A stretch of DNA of 64,000 bases from Nitrospira sp. (GTDB taxonomy: Bacteria; Nitrospirota; Nitrospiria; Nitrospirales; Nitrospiraceae), in contig CP126121.1 of assembly GCA_030123625.1 (NCBI GenBank), positions 3,264,179-3,328,178 on the forward strand. The letters are read 5' to 3'. The notes beneath the pieces were generated by a model that was not told where the DNA came from, ran no database searches, and saw only the letters and a program-made list of their open reading frames with translations. This document shows, in pieces, positions 44,263 to 54,101 of this stretch. Numbering within the stretch: the first letter of the stretch is position 1; the number at the start of each line of letters is the position of its first letter. A program made the translations under genes and the position numbers.

Positions 44263-45603
44263 ATGTCATCTCTGACGCTGGCCCTTCTGATTTTCGGTGT
44301 GTGCTATGCGCTCATCATGACCGAGCGGCTCCACAAGACGATTGTGGCCTTGTTCGGGTCGGCGCTGATGATCAGCCTTGGCGTAGTGTCGCAAGAGGAG
44401 GCGTTTTATTCTCATGAATTCGGAGTGGACTACAACGTCGTTTTTTTGCTGATCGGCATGATGGTGATCGTCAACATCGTGCGGGAGACCGGTCTCTTTG
44501 AGGTCTTGGCCATTTGGGCGGCCCAACGAGCCGATGCAAGACCCTTCCGATTACTCGTGCTGTTAGCCGTTTTAACCGCAGTGTTGTCCGCGATGCTCGA
44601 TAATGTGACCACCGTTCTGCTGATGGCACCGGTCACACTCGCGATTACGAAACGATTGGAGCTGAATCCCGTTGCGTTTCTGATGACCGAAGCGCTGGCT
44701 TCCAATATCGGCGGGACCGCCACGCTCGTCGGTGATCCTCCCAATATCATGATCGCCAGCAAAGCTGAGCTCAGCTATCTCGACTTTTTGATCGTTCTGG
44801 GGCCGATCGTCGTCATCATCATGGTGGTGTTTTTGACGGTTCTATGGCTGATCTTTGGGCGAACAATGACGGTGGCACCCCATCTGCGGGAGGCCGTGCT
44901 GGCGCTGAGCTCACGGGAGTTTGTTCCGGATGAGTCTTTTTTGCGCCGTTGTCTGTTGTTGCTGGCGGTGGTCAATGTGGGATTTTGCGTCCATTCTCTT
45001 GTCCATTTGGAACCGGCCACGATTGCGTTGCTGGGGGCAAGCCTGTTCATGGTGATCGGCCATGCCCGACGAAAGCCGGAAGACACCGAGGAATTGACGT
45101 ATCTGGCGGAAGTGGAGTGGAAGACCATTTTCTTTTTCATCGGCTTATTTATCCTGGTGGGAGGATTGGTCAAAGTCGGAGTGATTCGGTATCTGGCCGA
45201 TCAACTCGTGACGGTGACAAGGGGAAATCTCACCGGCTCCACAATGGCCGTGTTGTGGGGATCGGCGATACTGTCTGCAGTGGTGGACAATATTCCCTAT
45301 GTCGCGGCGATGAATCCGTTGATCATCGATCTGGCCCGATCGCTCCATCCGGAGATGACCGACTACGTCGCCTTGGTCCATCAACCGGACATCATCCCGC
45401 TCTGGTGGGCATTGGCGTTGGGTGCGTGTTTAGGGGGGAACGGCACGATCATCGGCGCGAGCGCCAATGTCGTGATCGTCGACATCGCGCGCAAGTCCGG
45501 TTACCGGATTACCTTTTGGCAGTTCTTCAAATTTGGATTTCCCGTCATGATCGGGTCGGTGATACTCAGCGCGATCTATCTCTGGCTGGTGTTTCTGCGC
45601 TGA
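44263..45603 (+). CDS. ArsB/NhaD-family transporter (ion transporter superfamily)
   Basis: 446 residues with about eleven to twelve membrane helices. Family marks are AMLDNVTTVLLMAP and NIGGTATLVGDPPNIMIAS in the first half, repeated as VVDNIPYVAAM and GGNGTIIGASANVVIVD in the second (inverted-repeat topology). The SLC13/ArsB/NhaD fold exchanges Na+/H+, arsenite or carboxylates. The DNVT and DNIP pairs favour NhaD-like Na+/H+ antiport, but the substrate is not fixed. It stands alone; no ars genes are near. Confidence 0.86.
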   Translation: MSSLTLALLIFGVCYALIMTERLHKTIVALFGSALMISLGVVSQEEAFYSHEFGVDYNVVFLLIGMMVIVNIVRETGLFEVLAIWAAQRADARPFRLLVLLAVLTAVLSAMLDNVTTVLLMAPVTLAITKRLELNPVAFLMTEALASNIGGTATLVGDPPNIMIASKAELSYLDFLIVLGPIVVIIMVVFLTVLWLIFGRTMTVAPHLREAVLALSSREFVPDESFLRRCLLLLAVVNVGFCVHSLVHLEPATIALLGASLFMVIGHARRKPEDTEELTYLAEVEWKTIFFFIGLFILVGGLVKVGVIRYLADQLVTVTRGNLTGSTMAVLWGSAILSAVVDNIPYVAAMNPLIIDLARSLHPEMTDYVALVHQPDIIPLWWALALGACLGGNGTIIGASANVVIVDIARKSGYRITFWQFFKFGFPVMIGSVILSAIYLWLVFLR

Positions 45604-45604
45604 C

Positions 45605-45676
45605 AAGGATGTTGAAAAAAGTCGCCGTCGGCTTCTCGCGGGACGGTTGAACGTTTCGGCAGTCTGCTACGGTGAA
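45605..45676. repeat. Partial copy of the Nitrospira-type intergenic element
   Basis: AAGGATGTTGAAAAAAGTC followed by GCCGTCGGCTTCTCGCG resembles the left end of the 42485 element. The right end is missing. It sits between two convergent genes. Confidence 0.4.
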
Positions 45677-47212
45677 TCACGGCTTGCCATCGACCTTCAG
45701 CGTGAGTGATCCATCACTCATCACCCGAACGTACAGTGTGTTCACATCGGCGAACACGCCGATACCCTGCACCGATGTGACGGTCCCGTGCGTCGTGATG
45801 GTCGGACTCAACTCCCGATTCAGGGCCTTGGTCACAAGGTCCCGCATGCGATCAATTGCCGGAGTCACACCGAGCACGACTTCACCCATAATAAGGTCTC
45901 TGATGGAAGAGCGGGCGAGCCAATCGGGGCCGCTTTTCTGGAGGAGCTGTTCGGAATCGAGGTCCAAGCGGAGGCCACTGATCTGAACGGACTGGGTCAA
46001 CGTGTTCATTTCAGGCTTCCCCACGAAATACAGGTGGCCGATCGCGTCTCCCGTAAACGCAATCCGTAGAACAACTTGATTGCCGCCACGGCCAAAAACG
46101 GCCGCCTCGGTGATGTGAATGAAATCTCCTTTCACCTCGACACGTTTCCCCTGCAACCGCGTTGCAAGTGATCGGGACAGCGAGGCATAGTCCAGTGGGA
46201 TGTCGGCGACGACGTGGAACCCAGTGGAAGCGAGCTGGTTCGCAAGTGTCCTGGGCAGTGTGCCATACAACGGGGCATCTGCGGCACCATGGAATCCAGT
46301 GGAAGCCGGTTCAGTTTCAAGCTGAGGAAGTGCCCTGCCTGCAGATGGTGGTTCGGTACCGAACACGAGAACCGGTTTCGCGGTGATATGAAGGGTGTCT
46401 TCGATAAGTTCTCCATTCCCCGAGAAACCACTGCGCCATACTGTACCGATGTTAAGCAGGAGCCACGCGTCCGGTTCTAGTTGTAGGGGGTGGTCCAGCG
46501 TGTGCCAGACATCTTCCACCCGGGACCTGGCTGTCAGCGTGTTCATGCGTGCGACTACATTGCTGAGCCCCCCCCGTACTCTCTCTGTCAGCTGATTTTT
46601 GACTTCTTGAAAGACATCGGTATCATTGACGCTGATTTTGCAGGAATCAATGGTGTTCAACGTCACACCGGCTATTGAGGCAGACATCCCGTAATTCGGT
46701 GTCATGCCGACGGTGAGATTCCCATGTAACGTTGCTCTTTTGGGCCATTCGGTGCCCTCGCCGCATTGAAGTGGAGGGGCTCCAATCTTATAGCGCAGGG
46801 CTGTGCCGATAGATAAGCTGGAGCTGAGTGGTTCAATGCCCTTCCACCAATCGCCGACGGTCCTAGAATTCGTGCCGATGGCTTGATGGGGACCCGAAGA
46901 TGCCACCGCAAAATCATCCCGCTCGGCATAATACTTATACTCGACACCTTTAGGATGCTTGATGGAGTTCCTCCAATGATCGAACTTTTTGGGAATCACA
47001 CTGTCATCGTTAGCAGCATGGAGGAATGGCGACAGGTCCACCTGAACGGGAAAGCTGACGGTGGACTCTGTGGCAGGAGAGAGGGGGTTCGGGGGTGCCT
47101 GCAATAGCGTCGGCGCCGGTGGGCGAACGACATATTCCCTGGCAAGACAGCCCGTTAACGACAGCAACAAGGATGAGACAATGAGAACGTTGCCGATGGA
47201 TCTGGGAAACAT
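45677..47212 (-). CDS. DUF4403-family lipoprotein
   Basis: 511 residues from ATG 47212, with AGGGGGAA upstream; an upstream start at 47272 is rejected. The lipobox SLTGC lies at the end of the signal peptide. The rest has the DUF4403 features: VDLSPFLHAANDDSVIPKKF at the front, AIAGVTLNTIDS-type strands, and a C-terminal LDLDSEQLLQKSGPDWLARS. DUF4403 proteins are periplasm-facing, probably lipid or ligand binders with tandem BPI/TULIP-like modules. A region near 46200-46300 contains two similar copies of an ASTGFH-type segment. Confidence 0.75.
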   Translation of the reverse strand: MFPRSIGNVLIVSSLLLSLTGCLAREYVVRPPAPTLLQAPPNPLSPATESTVSFPVQVDLSPFLHAANDDSVIPKKFDHWRNSIKHPKGVEYKYYAERDDFAVASSGPHQAIGTNSRTVGDWWKGIEPLSSSLSIGTALRYKIGAPPLQCGEGTEWPKRATLHGNLTVGMTPNYGMSASIAGVTLNTIDSCKISVNDTDVFQEVKNQLTERVRGGLSNVVARMNTLTARSRVEDVWHTLDHPLQLEPDAWLLLNIGTVWRSGFSGNGELIEDTLHITAKPVLVFGTEPPSAGRALPQLETEPASTGFHGAADAPLYGTLPRTLANQLASTGFHVVADIPLDYASLSRSLATRLQGKRVEVKGDFIHITEAAVFGRGGNQVVLRIAFTGDAIGHLYFVGKPEMNTLTQSVQISGLRLDLDSEQLLQKSGPDWLARSSIRDLIMGEVVLGVTPAIDRMRDLVTKALNRELSPTITTHGTVTSVQGIGVFADVNTLYVRVMSDGSLTLKVDGKP

Positions 47213-47455
47213 CTGCTTTCCCCCTTTTGGATCGTTACTGATAGTGAGGTGCGTGGCCTTAAACCGCCTCAAGCTTGTGGAGCCTCGCGGTGAGGAAGCG
47301 GCGGGGAGTATAGCAGAAACACACTAGTGTTTGTCAGACTAAAAATAGCGGTGAGCGGCCAGGGTTTCGTATCAGGTGAGGTCCGCCGATGGGTCGGTCG
47401 AAGTCACGCGGGACCTCGAAACCATGTGCTCTGAAGTGATTCGTAAACCTTTCTT

Positions 47456-47758
47456 CTAATCGTACCCATACAGCCAGCGCGTCGTAGAGGAGGAAATATT
47501 CTTGACGGAATGGCGAATGCCTTTCGGAATAAACACTTCGTCGCCCGGCTCTGCGATAATCTCTTCTTCGGCAATGGTGAGCTTGAGCCTTCCTTCCATC
47601 ACGGTCACCAACTCATTCGTCGCGTGGACGAAATCATTCCATTCACGTCCGGGAGGATCGGTAAACAAGTCGCAGGAGTAACCGCGCCGGCGCCAATCCT
47701 GAGTCACCTGATCACGGTCGAGAGGGACTGAGAATTTTTGATGAGTGAGATAGGACAT
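47456..47758 (-). CDS. Small cupin-domain protein
   Basis: 100 residues forming one cupin barrel. LVTVMEGRLKLTIAEEEIIA is cupin motif 1 and PGDEVFIPKGIRHSVKNISS is motif 2, whose His is conserved. The motif 1 metal ligands are weak, so metal binding is doubtful. Such proteins are sensors or isomerases of unknown substrate. The decayed Phd gene lies just upstream on the same strand. Confidence 0.78.
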   Translation of the reverse strand: MSYLTHQKFSVPLDRDQVTQDWRRRGYSCDLFTDPPGREWNDFVHATNELVTVMEGRLKLTIAEEEIIAEPGDEVFIPKGIRHSVKNISSSTTRWLYGYD

Positions 47759-47765
47759 TGAAAGC

Positions 47766-47991
47766 TTAGAAGCTGAGATCCTTCAGAATCGTCTCGAGCG
47801 ACTTTGCACCTTTCTTTTTCATTTCAGCGAGCGCTGCCCGGGCATCGGCGAGATCGATCCGATCTTCTAATTCCTCCAAGAGACGCAAGTCGTCGATCGG
47901 CACCACACGCTGCACGATTAATCGTATCTGCAAAACCTTGTCGGGCCTTACTAGCGGGGAGGTGGGCCATGGCGGTAACCTTCGAAAACAT
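47766..47991 (-). pseudogene. Phd/YefM-type antitoxin, broken
   Basis: An ATG near 47991 gives MFSKVTAMAHLPASKARQGF then ADTINRAACG, the Phd DNA-binding start. In another frame RVVPIDDLRLLEELEDRI and DLADARAALAEMKKKGAKSL give the C-terminal toxin-neutralising part. The middle (about 15 residues, normally the R-G-K-P-V-A strand) is deleted with a frame change. No toxin gene remains beside it. Confidence 0.6.
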
Positions 47992-48346
47992 CGCATATGT
48001 GCTGAACGTACGAATTGTACAATAGTACGGCAGGACTTCTAAACGGTCAATGGAGGGTGATGGATGAGACTGAAGGAGACCGTCGCCAGCGTGATCACCA
48101 AACGGCCTCCTTCTTCGATCAATTGGACCTTGCCGCCGGCTTTAAAACCGTTGCCGGACAGCTTGTCTCGGACAGGTCGAAGCAGTATTCTCCCGTCTCA
48201 ATTTCTTTCTCCACTTATGCCGATATGATCGAGAGTAATCGGCGACGGATAGCGCTGTTCGCTGGCATTATCAGGAGAATAAAGGTACTTACTCGTGAAT
48301 AAGAGAGTCATGAGGGTAACCACTCTATCGTGGTTATTCTGACGAC
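47992..48346. other. Intergenic stretch before the restriction operon
   Basis: About 350 bp. A minus-strand frame reading LSGNGFKAGGKVQLIEEG at 48060-48200 slightly resembles SymE/AbrB-fold proteins but is short and unsupported. The promoter for the hsd operon should be here. Confidence 0.35.
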
Positions 48347-50816
48347 ATGAACGAACTCGATAAGAAGTCCCTCAGCGAACGCGACATCTGCAGCAAGTTC
48401 ATCACTCCGGCGGTGAGAAAGGCCGGTTGGGATGAGCTGTCTCAAATCCGCGAGCAGGTCTATTTCACCAAAGGTAGGATCATCGTTCGAGGGAAACTGG
48501 TCACGCGCGGCAAGGCCAAATTTGCCGACTATATTCTTTACTACAAATCGAACATTCCCATCGCTCTGATCGAGGCGAAGGACAATAACCACAGCGTCGG
48601 CGACGGCATGCAACAGGGGCTGGAGTATGCGGCGACGCTGGATATTCCCTTCGTCTTTTCGTCGAACGGAGACGCCTTCCTATTCCATGACCGCACCGGT
48701 CAGGGCACACAAACAGAATCGGAAGTGCGGCTCACTGACTTTCCGTCACCAGAGAAACTCTGGCAAAAGTACCGCGCGTGGAAAGGCTTAGCGCCCTGGC
48801 AAGAGGAAGTCGTCCTCCAAAACTTCTACGACGATGCAAGCGGCAAGGAGCCGCGCTACTACCAGCGCATCGCCATCATTAAAACCATCGAATCCATCGC
48901 CAAAGGCCAGGACCGTATCCTTCTCGTCATGGCGACTGGTACCGGAAAGACCTACGCTGCCTTTCAAATCATCTGGCGCTTGTGGAAGGCCAAGCGCAAG
49001 AAACGCATCCTCTACCTCGCTGATCGCAATGTCCTGATCGATCAGACCATGGTCAATGACTTTCGTCCCTTTGGGAAGACCATGGCCAAGCTCAGCACGA
49101 GTTCCAAGACCATCGAGCGTGAAGACGGGAATCTGATTGACCTGCCGACTGCCGTGGACAAGAAACATCGGCGGATCGACACGTCTTACGAGATCTATCT
49201 TGGGCTCTATCAGGCCATCACGGGTCCGGAGGAATCCCAGAAGCTCTTCCGGGAACTCTCGCCGAAATTCTTCGATCTCATCGTGGTCGACGAATGCCAC
49301 CGAGGGAGCGCTGCAGAGGATTCTGCCTGGCGGGAAATTCTCAATTACTTTGCCGGCGCCACTCAGATCGGTCTGACCGCCACGCCGAAGGAAACCGAGT
49401 ATGTCTCAAACATTCACTACTTCGGCAACCCCGTCTACAGCTACTCGTTGAAGGAAGGCATCCGTGACGGTTTCCTCGCTCCGTTACAAAGTGGTAAAGG
49501 TCCATCTGGATGTGGACGTGGAAGGGTATCGTCCGGCCAAGGGAGAGACCGACAAATATGGCCAGGAGATCGAAGACCGGATCTACAACCAAAAGAATTT
49601 CGACCGCAACCTGGTCATTGACGAACGCACGAAGCGGGCTGCACACAAAGTCAGCGAGTTCTTGAAGGAAAGCGGCGACCGCTTCCAGAAGACTATCGTC
49701 TTCTGTGTGGATGTAGAACATGCGGCCCGCATGCGGCAGGCCCTCATTAACGAAAACCCGGATCTCGTCCATCAGAACGAGCGCTACGTCATGCGGATTA
49801 CCGGCGATGACCATGAGGGTACGGCACAGCTCGGCAACTTCATTGACCCGGAGGCGAAATACCCTGTGATCGTGACGACCTCACGGCTGCTCTCCACCGG
49901 CGTCGATGCTCAGACATGCCGCTTGATCGTCCTCGACCGCGAAGTCGGGTCGATGACCGAGTTTAAGCAGATTGTGGGCCGTGGCACCCGCGTCCATGAA
50001 GACAGCAAGAAGTACTATTTCACGCTCATCGATTTCCGCAGGGCCACCAACCATTTCGCCGATCCCGACTTCGACGGCGAGCCAGTGCAGATCTATGAGC
50101 TTGGTGAGAATGATCCGGTTACGCCGCCGGACAACGTACGGCCTCAGATCGATGCGGAAGATCCTATTACGCCAAATCCCAGTGAGGATGAACGAGTCAT
50201 CGTAAATCCCGTCCAGCCGGACATCACCATCCCATCCGGCGGGACTCAACCACGCAAGTACCACATTCACGGCCACGAGGTCACTGTGATTGCCGAGCGC
50301 ATCGAGTATTTGGATGACGACGGCAAGCTTGTAACTGAAAGTTTGCGCGATTATTCCAAGAAGACGCTCCGGAAACGCTATGCTAGCCTCGATGCATTCC
50401 TTAAGAAATGGAACGGCACCGAGCGCAAACAGGTCATCATCGAGGAACTGGAAAGCGAAGGTCTCGCGCTCGAACCGTTGGCAGACGAAGTGGGAAGAGA
50501 GCTCGACCCGTTCGACCTCATCTGCCATGTGGCGTTTGATCGGCCGCCGCTTACCAGACGCGAACGTGTGGAGAATATTCGCAAGCGCGATGTCTTCACC
50601 AAATACGGCAAGCAAGCTCGGGCGGTATTGGAAGCCCTGCTTCAGAAATACCAGGATGAAGGAATCACCAGCCTTGACGATCCGCGCATCTTGAAGGTCT
50701 CGCCGTTCGACGCCATGGGAACTCCGGTCGAATTGCTGACATCGTTTGGCGGACGGTCCGGCTTCGAAAAAGCCATACATGAACTCCGGTCTGCGCTGTA
50801 TCAGGGAGCTGCCTAG
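48347..50816 (+). pseudogene. hsdR: Type I restriction endonuclease subunit HsdR, one frameshift
   Basis: The first frame has the PD-(D/E)xK nuclease region ([14 protein letters not shown]), Walker [12 protein letters not shown] and DECHRGS (motif II), running to [10 protein letters not shown]. An extra T at 49484-49485 then shifts the frame. The rest resumes at [20 protein letters not shown] and continues through VTTSRLLSTGVDAQTCRLIV and QIVGRGTRVHED (helicase motifs V and VI) to the end. Removing one T restores a protein of about 820 residues. It is the motor and nuclease of a type I system, inactive unless the T is an assembly error. Confidence 0.88.
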
Positions 50817-50824
50817 CATCAATT

Positions 50825-51160
50825 ATGGCTTCCAATTCAGGCTCACCCCGCTCCACGAAATCCCGCCAAACTCAGAAGGGGCGTAGCGCCAATCTTTGCC
50901 TAACGCTGCATCGCGAGTTCTTTGATGCCATCGTCGCCGGCACAAAGAAGACCGAGTATCGCGAGAACAAACACTATTGGCAATGCCGCTTGGTAGGGCG
51001 CACCTATCGAGAAGTGCACTTTAGGAACGGCTATGCGACGAAGGCTCCGTTTATGCGCGTGCAATGCAAAGGTATTCGGAAAGTCCGCAGGAATGGCAAA
51101 ACCAAATTCGCGATTCGTCTCGGGAAGATTTTAGAACTCAAACATTACAGGAGCCGGTAG
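50825..51160 (+). CDS. ASCH-domain protein inside the restriction operon
   Basis: 111 residues, placed 8 bp after hsdR and 2 bp before hsdM. The ASCH (PUA-like) fold is suggested by LCLTLHREFFDAIVAGTKKT, EYRENKHYW and YREVHFRNGYATKAPF. ASCH proteins bind RNA or modified nucleotides, and some act on nucleic-acid bases. Its presence inside an hsd operon is not standard and hints at a role in the defence unit. The basic N-terminus is low complexity. Confidence 0.7.
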   Translation: MASNSGSPRSTKSRQTQKGRSANLCLTLHREFFDAIVAGTKKTEYRENKHYWQCRLVGRTYREVHFRNGYATKAPFMRVQCKGIRKVRRNGKTKFAIRLGKILELKHYRSR

Positions 51161-51162
51161 AG

Positions 51163-52359
51163 ATGTCCGTTAGAAACACCGTCAAATCCATTCAAGACAT
51201 CATGCGTCAGGATAGTGGGATCGATGGCGATGCCCAGCGCATCTCCCAGCTCTGCTGGATGTTCTTCCTGAAGATCATCGACGATCAGGATCTTGAACTC
51301 GAGACGATGCAGGATGGTTACCGTTCGCCCATCCGAAACAGTTTCAATGGCGGAGCTGGGCCGCGGACCCCGAAGGCATGACCGGCGAACCCCTGATGTC
51401 GTTTGTGAATGACAAGCTCTTTCCCTCGCTCAAGGAACTGACCGGCACCGCTAAGGGCGGGCGCCGGAGGGTCGTGCGGGATGTCTTCGAAGACGCCTAC
51501 AACTACATGAAGTCCGGCCAGCTCATGCGCCAGGTCATCAATAAGATCAATGGCATCGACTTCAACAACCTGACCGAGCGCCAGCATTTCGGCGACATCT
51601 ACGAGCAGATCTTGAATGATCTCCAGAGCGCCGGCAATGCGGGCGAATACTATACGCCTCGCGCCGTCACGGCCTTCATGGCGGACCGCATTGACCCGCG
51701 CCCAGGGGAAATTCTTCTCGATCCGGCCTGCGGCACCGGCGGGTTTCTCACCTGTGCCATTCGCCACATGCGCGACCGCTATGTGAAGAAACCGATCGAC
51801 GAACAGAAGATGCAGCAGGCTCTGCGCGCCTGCGAGAAAAAGCAGCTCCCGCACATGCTCTGTGTGACGAACATGCTGCTGCACGGCATCGACGACCCCT
51901 CCTTCGTCTGTCACGACAATACCCTGGCCCGGCCCTATATCAGCTATGGTCAGTCCGACCGCGTGGACATCGTCCTCACCAATCCGCCCTTCGGCGGGAA
52001 GGAAGAGGATGGAATCGAAAGTAACTTTCCGAAACATTTCCAGACACGCGAGACAGCGGATCTCTTTCTTGCTCTCATCGTGCGTTTGCTCAAGCATGCG
52101 GACGCGCCGCCGTCGTGCTGCCGGACGGATCGCTGTTCGGCGAAGGGGTGAAGACGAGGCTCAAGGAACATCTCATGGAGGAATGCAATCTCCATACGGT
52201 CGTCCGGCTGCCCAACAGCGTCTTCAAACCCTACGCCAGCATCGGGACGACCACGGCGATCCGGAAGAGCTGCTTCAGAAACTTGAGGCTGCGGAAAAAG
52301 AAACCGCCAACCTCCGCGATCAACTCAAGGCTATTCTGGAGAAGGCCCTGTTGCGATGA
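51163..52359 (+). pseudogene. hsdM: Type I methyltransferase subunit HsdM, multiple lesions
   Basis: Starts MSVRNTVKSIQDIMRQDSGI. A lost C near 51334 shifts the frame before FQWRSWAADPEGMTGEPLMS. SAM motif I DPACGTGGFL and motif IV NPPFGG follow. The frame is lost again near 52105 before VVLPDGSLFGEGVKTRLKEH. After PYASIGT about 100-200 residues are missing, and the text jumps to the C-terminal DPEELLQKLEAAEKETANL. Three separate lesions show real decay, so no functional methyltransferase can be made. Confidence 0.88.
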
Positions 52360-52376
52360 ACCCGACTCATGCCATT

Positions 52377-52410
52377 CGTCATTCCCGCGACAGCGAGAAT
52401 CCAGAGTCGG
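52377..52410. repeat. REP-like palindrome between hsdM and hsdS
   Basis: CGTCATTCCCGCGACAGCGA then GAATCCAGAG, with ATTCCCGC and GCGAGAAT forming a short imperfect stem. The consensus CGTCATTCCCGCGAAAGCGG is common in REP-type elements of many bacteria. It lies between the hsdM stop and the family-typical hsdS start. Confidence 0.5.
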
Positions 52411-52430
52411 AACAGACTGAAGGTCTTTCC

Positions 52431-54074
52431 ATGACTCCGCAACGGCTGCTGCAACATTTCGACCGCATCAGCGACGCGCCCGACGCCATCCCACGCCTAC
52501 GACGATTCATCCTCGACCTTGCGGTGAGGGGAAAGTTAGTCGAACAAGATCCGAGAGACGAACCGGCGTCGGAACTGCTGAAGCGTATACATGCTGAGAG
52601 GGCACGACGCTCTAACGACAGAGTTATCCGTCAGAATAGCGCTGGAAACCAAGAGGTTCCTGATGAAATGCCATTTGAGCTGCCACAATCTTGGGTATGG
52701 TCATCTCTTGGTGAGATTTCTCAATATGGTCTCCCTGACAAAGTCAATTCAAACAAGGAGGTTTCAGCAAATACCTGGGTGCTAGACCTTGAAGACATCG
52801 AGAAAGACACCTCACGATTGATTGAGCGTGTGCCTTCCTCTGCTTGCCCATTTCAAAGCTCAAAAACACGATTCAAGCAAGGGGATGTACTTTTCGGGAA
52901 ATTGCGACCCTACCTTAACAAGGTTCTTGTTGCTGATTCAGATGGTGTCTGCACTACTGAGATCGTTCCAGTCCGTGGCTTTGGTGGTATCGCACCTGAA
53001 TATATTAGGCTGGTCTTGAAATCCCCACTGACAATGAAGCGCATCGATCGCTTGATGTATGGAATGAAAATGCCTCGACTGGGAACAAACGACGCATTGA
53101 GACTCAACTTCCCTCTTTCACCCCTCGCCGAACAACAGCGTATCGTCGCCAAGGTGGATGAATTGATGGCGCTCTGTGATCGGTTGGAGGCGACGCAGGC
53201 TGAGCGCGAGAGTCGGCGCAATCGGCTGGTAGCTTCGTCGCTGAATCGTTTGAATAATGCCGTAAACGACGATGCCTTCCCTGACCACGCCCGCTTCTAC
53301 TTCAACCATCTCCCGCGCTTCACCACGAAACCCGAGCACATCCAACAACTCCGCCAAACCATCCTCAACCTCGCCGTCCGGGGGAAACTCGTTCCCCAAG
53401 ACCCTAGTGACGAGCACGCACCCGAATTTGGGATTGAGAAGGAGATGTCTGAAGCAAACCGGATTCAGTTGAAACTCCCATCCCGCTGGAGCTGGACGCG
53501 AGTCGAAAATGTCGCTGAATCTCGGCTGGGCAAGATGCTCGACAAGGCGAAGAATTCAGGTAAGCCTTATCGGTATCTCCGGAACACAAATGTCCATTGG
53601 TTCAACATTAAATTGGAAGAATTAAAGGTTCTGCGAATCGAGGCCGACGAGGTTGAGAAATACGTTCTTAGAAACGGGGATATACTGATTTGCGAAGGAG
53701 GCCATGGCATTGGAAGAACTGCCGTTTGGCGAGGGGCGGAACCTAAGATCGTTTTTCAAAAGGCACTGCATCGTGTCCGACCAGGTCTAGCACTGAATAG
53801 CGATTTTTTTGCCTACTGTATCTGCGTCTACTTCTATTCCGGAGTGCTTCAAACCTATTTCACCGGAGTTGGGATCCCACACTTCACCGGTGTTGCTCTA
53901 TCGAAGCTTGTTTTTCCTCTTCCACCTATCAAAGAACAACAGCGCATCGTCGCCAAGGTCGATGAGCTGATGGCCCTCTGCGACAAGTTCGACGCGCAGC
54001 TCACCACCTCCCACACCGAAAGCTGTCGACTTCTTGAAGCCATGCTCCACGAAGCACTGGCTCCGGCGGTGTAA
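52431..54074 (+). CDS. hsdS: Type I specificity subunit HsdS, intact
   Basis: 548 residues from ATG 52431 (GAAGG upstream), which matches the usual family N-terminus. An ATG at 52356 overlapping the hsdM stop would add 25 residues drawn from REP-like DNA. Two target-recognition domains are separated by conserved repeats: RRFILDLAVRGKLVEQDPRD and PLAEQQRIVAKVDELMALCD, then RQTILNLAVRGKLVPQDPSD and PIKEQQRIVAKVDELMALCD. HsdS recognises a bipartite DNA target for the HsdM/HsdR complex. Its integrity contrasts with both partners. Confidence 0.9.
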   Translation: MTPQRLLQHFDRISDAPDAIPRLRRFILDLAVRGKLVEQDPRDEPASELLKRIHAERARRSNDRVIRQNSAGNQEVPDEMPFELPQSWVWSSLGEISQYGLPDKVNSNKEVSANTWVLDLEDIEKDTSRLIERVPSSACPFQSSKTRFKQGDVLFGKLRPYLNKVLVADSDGVCTTEIVPVRGFGGIAPEYIRLVLKSPLTMKRIDRLMYGMKMPRLGTNDALRLNFPLSPLAEQQRIVAKVDELMALCDRLEATQAERESRRNRLVASSLNRLNNAVNDDAFPDHARFYFNHLPRFTTKPEHIQQLRQTILNLAVRGKLVPQDPSDEHAPEFGIEKEMSEANRIQLKLPSRWSWTRVENVAESRLGKMLDKAKNSGKPYRYLRNTNVHWFNIKLEELKVLRIEADEVEKYVLRNGDILICEGGHGIGRTAVWRGAEPKIVFQKALHRVRPGLALNSDFFAYCICVYFYSGVLQTYFTGVGIPHFTGVALSKLVFPLPPIKEQQRIVAKVDELMALCDKFDAQLTTSHTESCRLLEAMLHEALAPAV

Positions 54075-54101
54075 GCCAGAGCACCAGGAGTTACGACGCA
54101 G

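Noticed and set aside
48060..48240. SymE/AbrB-like antitoxin on the minus strand
   Set aside because: Similarity is short and interrupted by a stop upstream; not strong enough for a call.
49881..50822. 313-codon minus-strand frame opposite hsdR
   Set aside because: The plus strand carries helicase motifs V and VI here; the antisense frame has no domain.
51318..52097. 259-codon minus-strand frame opposite hsdM
   Set aside because: The plus strand shows DPACGTGGF and NPPFGG; the antisense product is uncharacteristic.
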